DNA of 6,281 bases, from contig CAJWER010000180.1 in assembly GCA_913030785.1 (NCBI GenBank), forward strand, positions 1 to 6,281. Reading direction: 5' to 3'. Numbering within the stretch: the stretch's first letter is position 1; every line of letters starts with the position of its first letter. This stretch comes from an uncultured Chloroflexota bacterium. Its GTDB lineage: Bacteria > Chloroflexota > Dehalococcoidia > Lucifugimonadales > CAJWER01. The position numbers and the translations under genes were made by a program. Under the pieces are notes generated by a model that saw nothing but the letters and a program-made list of their open reading frames with translations, was not told the origin of the DNA and searched no databases. Shown in pieces: positions 5,849 to 6,281 of the stretch.

Positions 5849-5935
5849 GATGTCCAGTTCCAGAATGACTCATATAGGTAGGTTTCGTAGCTCACTGAGA
5901 CCTCGTAGATTACCCATTCTGCTGGATATTGTTGA
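5849..5935. other. Gap between the exonuclease start and the first CRISPR repeat
   Basis: These 87 bases have no recognisable gene. A 29-codon open frame on the minus strand resembles no nuclease C-terminus that I know. With the repeat orientation assumed here, this would be the leader side of the array, but it is short and not especially AT-rich. Confidence 0.4.
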
Positions 5936-6023
5936 GTTCACCCCCACGCACGTGGGGACGGCGGGTTGGTTGATCGCAACGTCTCGATCGCGTTCGGTTC
6001 ACCCCCACGCACGTGGGGACGGC
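5936..6023 (+). CRISPR. Two-repeat CRISPR-like mini-array, type I-E-like repeat
   Basis: Two identical 27-bp units at 5936-5962 and 5997-6023 begin GTTCACCCCC and end GTGGGGACGGC. Each contains CCCCACG-CA-CGTGGGG, a seven-base-pair stem. The period is 61 bp, which fits a 28- or 29-bp repeat plus a 32- or 33-bp spacer, the norm for type I-E. The base before the shared unit is A in the first copy and G in the second. The single spacer, about 5963-5995, has no similarity to the rest of the window that I can see. Strand is assigned by resemblance to I-E repeats such as GTTCCCCGC...GCGGGGA. There are no cas genes here, so it may be an orphan array, the end of a larger locus, or a dispersed palindromic repeat. 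Confidence 0.7.
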
Positions 6024-6050
6024 CTTCACCAGCGACTGCTGGTATCTCCC

Positions 6051-6281
6051 CTAGAGCAGCACCTGGACGTGGTGGGATGGTGAGGGTTGTCCAGTCTTAG
6101 CATCCAGGATAGTTCCTGTGGCACCAGACACTCCTATCAAATCCGGCTTTCCTCCAAGAACCGCCGTACGCCCTCTAAGGTTGAATGAGTTCTGATTTTC
6201 GGTGAATACTGTCTTCCCTTCTGTTTCGATCTGGCCCCTCACTTTATTGAGCAGCTCGGTATGTTGAAGTTGCCACTCCGT
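6051..6281 (-). pseudogene. PD-(D/E)XK nuclease (RecB/Cas4-like fold), truncated at the C-terminus; 5' end outside window
   Basis: The frame enters from the right edge and gives 76 residues before a TAG at 6051. TENQNSFNLRGRTAVLGGKPD holds the motif II Asp (residue 47 of the fragment), and ILDAKTG holds motif III (Asp60, Lys62). SHHVQVLL supplies the His and Gln of the helix after motif III. In PD-(D/E)XK nucleases this is normally followed by QV.(L/I)Y and 80-100 further residues, often ending in a Cys-rich segment. Here translation stops where that Tyr is expected (TAG is one change from TAC or TAT), and the CRISPR-like repeats begin 28 bases further on. The gene is therefore probably broken by nonsense mutation or by a rearrangement. 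The metal-binding core is present, but the fold would be incomplete. A true Cas4 is possible but not supported, since no Fe-S cysteines are seen. Confidence 0.72.

Noticed and set aside
6056..6084. Degenerate third CRISPR repeat (CACCTGGACGTGGTGGGATGG)
   Set aside because: It aligns only with gaps, is out of the 61-bp register, and codes for the conserved SHHVQV segment of the nuclease.
6051..6281. Calling the nuclease fragment Cas4
   Set aside because: Adjacency to repeats is suggestive, but the visible motifs are generic to PD-(D/E)XK nucleases and the Fe-S cysteines cannot be seen.
1..6281. tRNA, rRNA or complete insertion sequence
   Set aside because: No tRNA-like arms with a TTCGA-type T-loop in context, no rRNA signature, and no paired inverted repeats around a transposase were found by eye.

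Overview
The window looks like bacterial DNA from a moderately GC-rich genome, probably an environmental bacterium. The taxon cannot be fixed from the sequence. Almost every credible gene lies on the minus strand, so the text below reads from the right end to the left. Base composition is not uniform. The parts left of about 4750 are GC-rich (sampled stretches near 67%), while the right end from about 4750 onward is close to 50% in the stretch I counted. Together with two truncated genes, this suggests a mosaic of at least three segments.

Right segment (about 4750-6281). A PD-(D/E)XK nuclease enters from the window edge and stops abruptly just after its third catalytic motif. Within 30 bases of that stop lies a two-repeat CRISPR-like mini-array with a 61-bp period, the spacing usual for type I-E. 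Next comes a complete DEDDy-type RNase H-like exonuclease of the YprB group, followed by a tiny plus-strand helix-turn-helix reading frame. No cas gene is visible.

Middle segment (about 2226-4742). This is a catabolic operon cut off at its 5' side. It begins with the C-terminal remnant of a peptide-type ABC transporter permease. An iron-containing alcohol dehydrogenase of the glycerol-1-phosphate dehydrogenase-like branch follows 16 bases later, then an enolase-superfamily sugar-acid dehydratase that resembles D-galactonate dehydratase and keeps all its expected metal ligands and catalytic residues. The likely theme is uptake and oxidation or dehydration of a sugar acid or polyol.

Left segment (1-1917, with a leader up to about 2070). 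A three-gene cassette encodes a MoxR/CobS-like AAA+ ATPase, a small basic protein with a CxCxxC motif, and the N-terminal part of a CobT-like protein with an HExxH metallopeptidase motif. The ATPase and the small protein are coupled by a TAATG overlap. The ATPase is preceded by an unusual leader in which an intrinsic terminator and a competing hairpin share bases, which suggests attenuation. The ATPase gene also contains a perfect 24-bp palindrome. Similar ATPase/CobT-like pairs occur in phages and mobile elements, but no phage structural or integrase gene is visible here.
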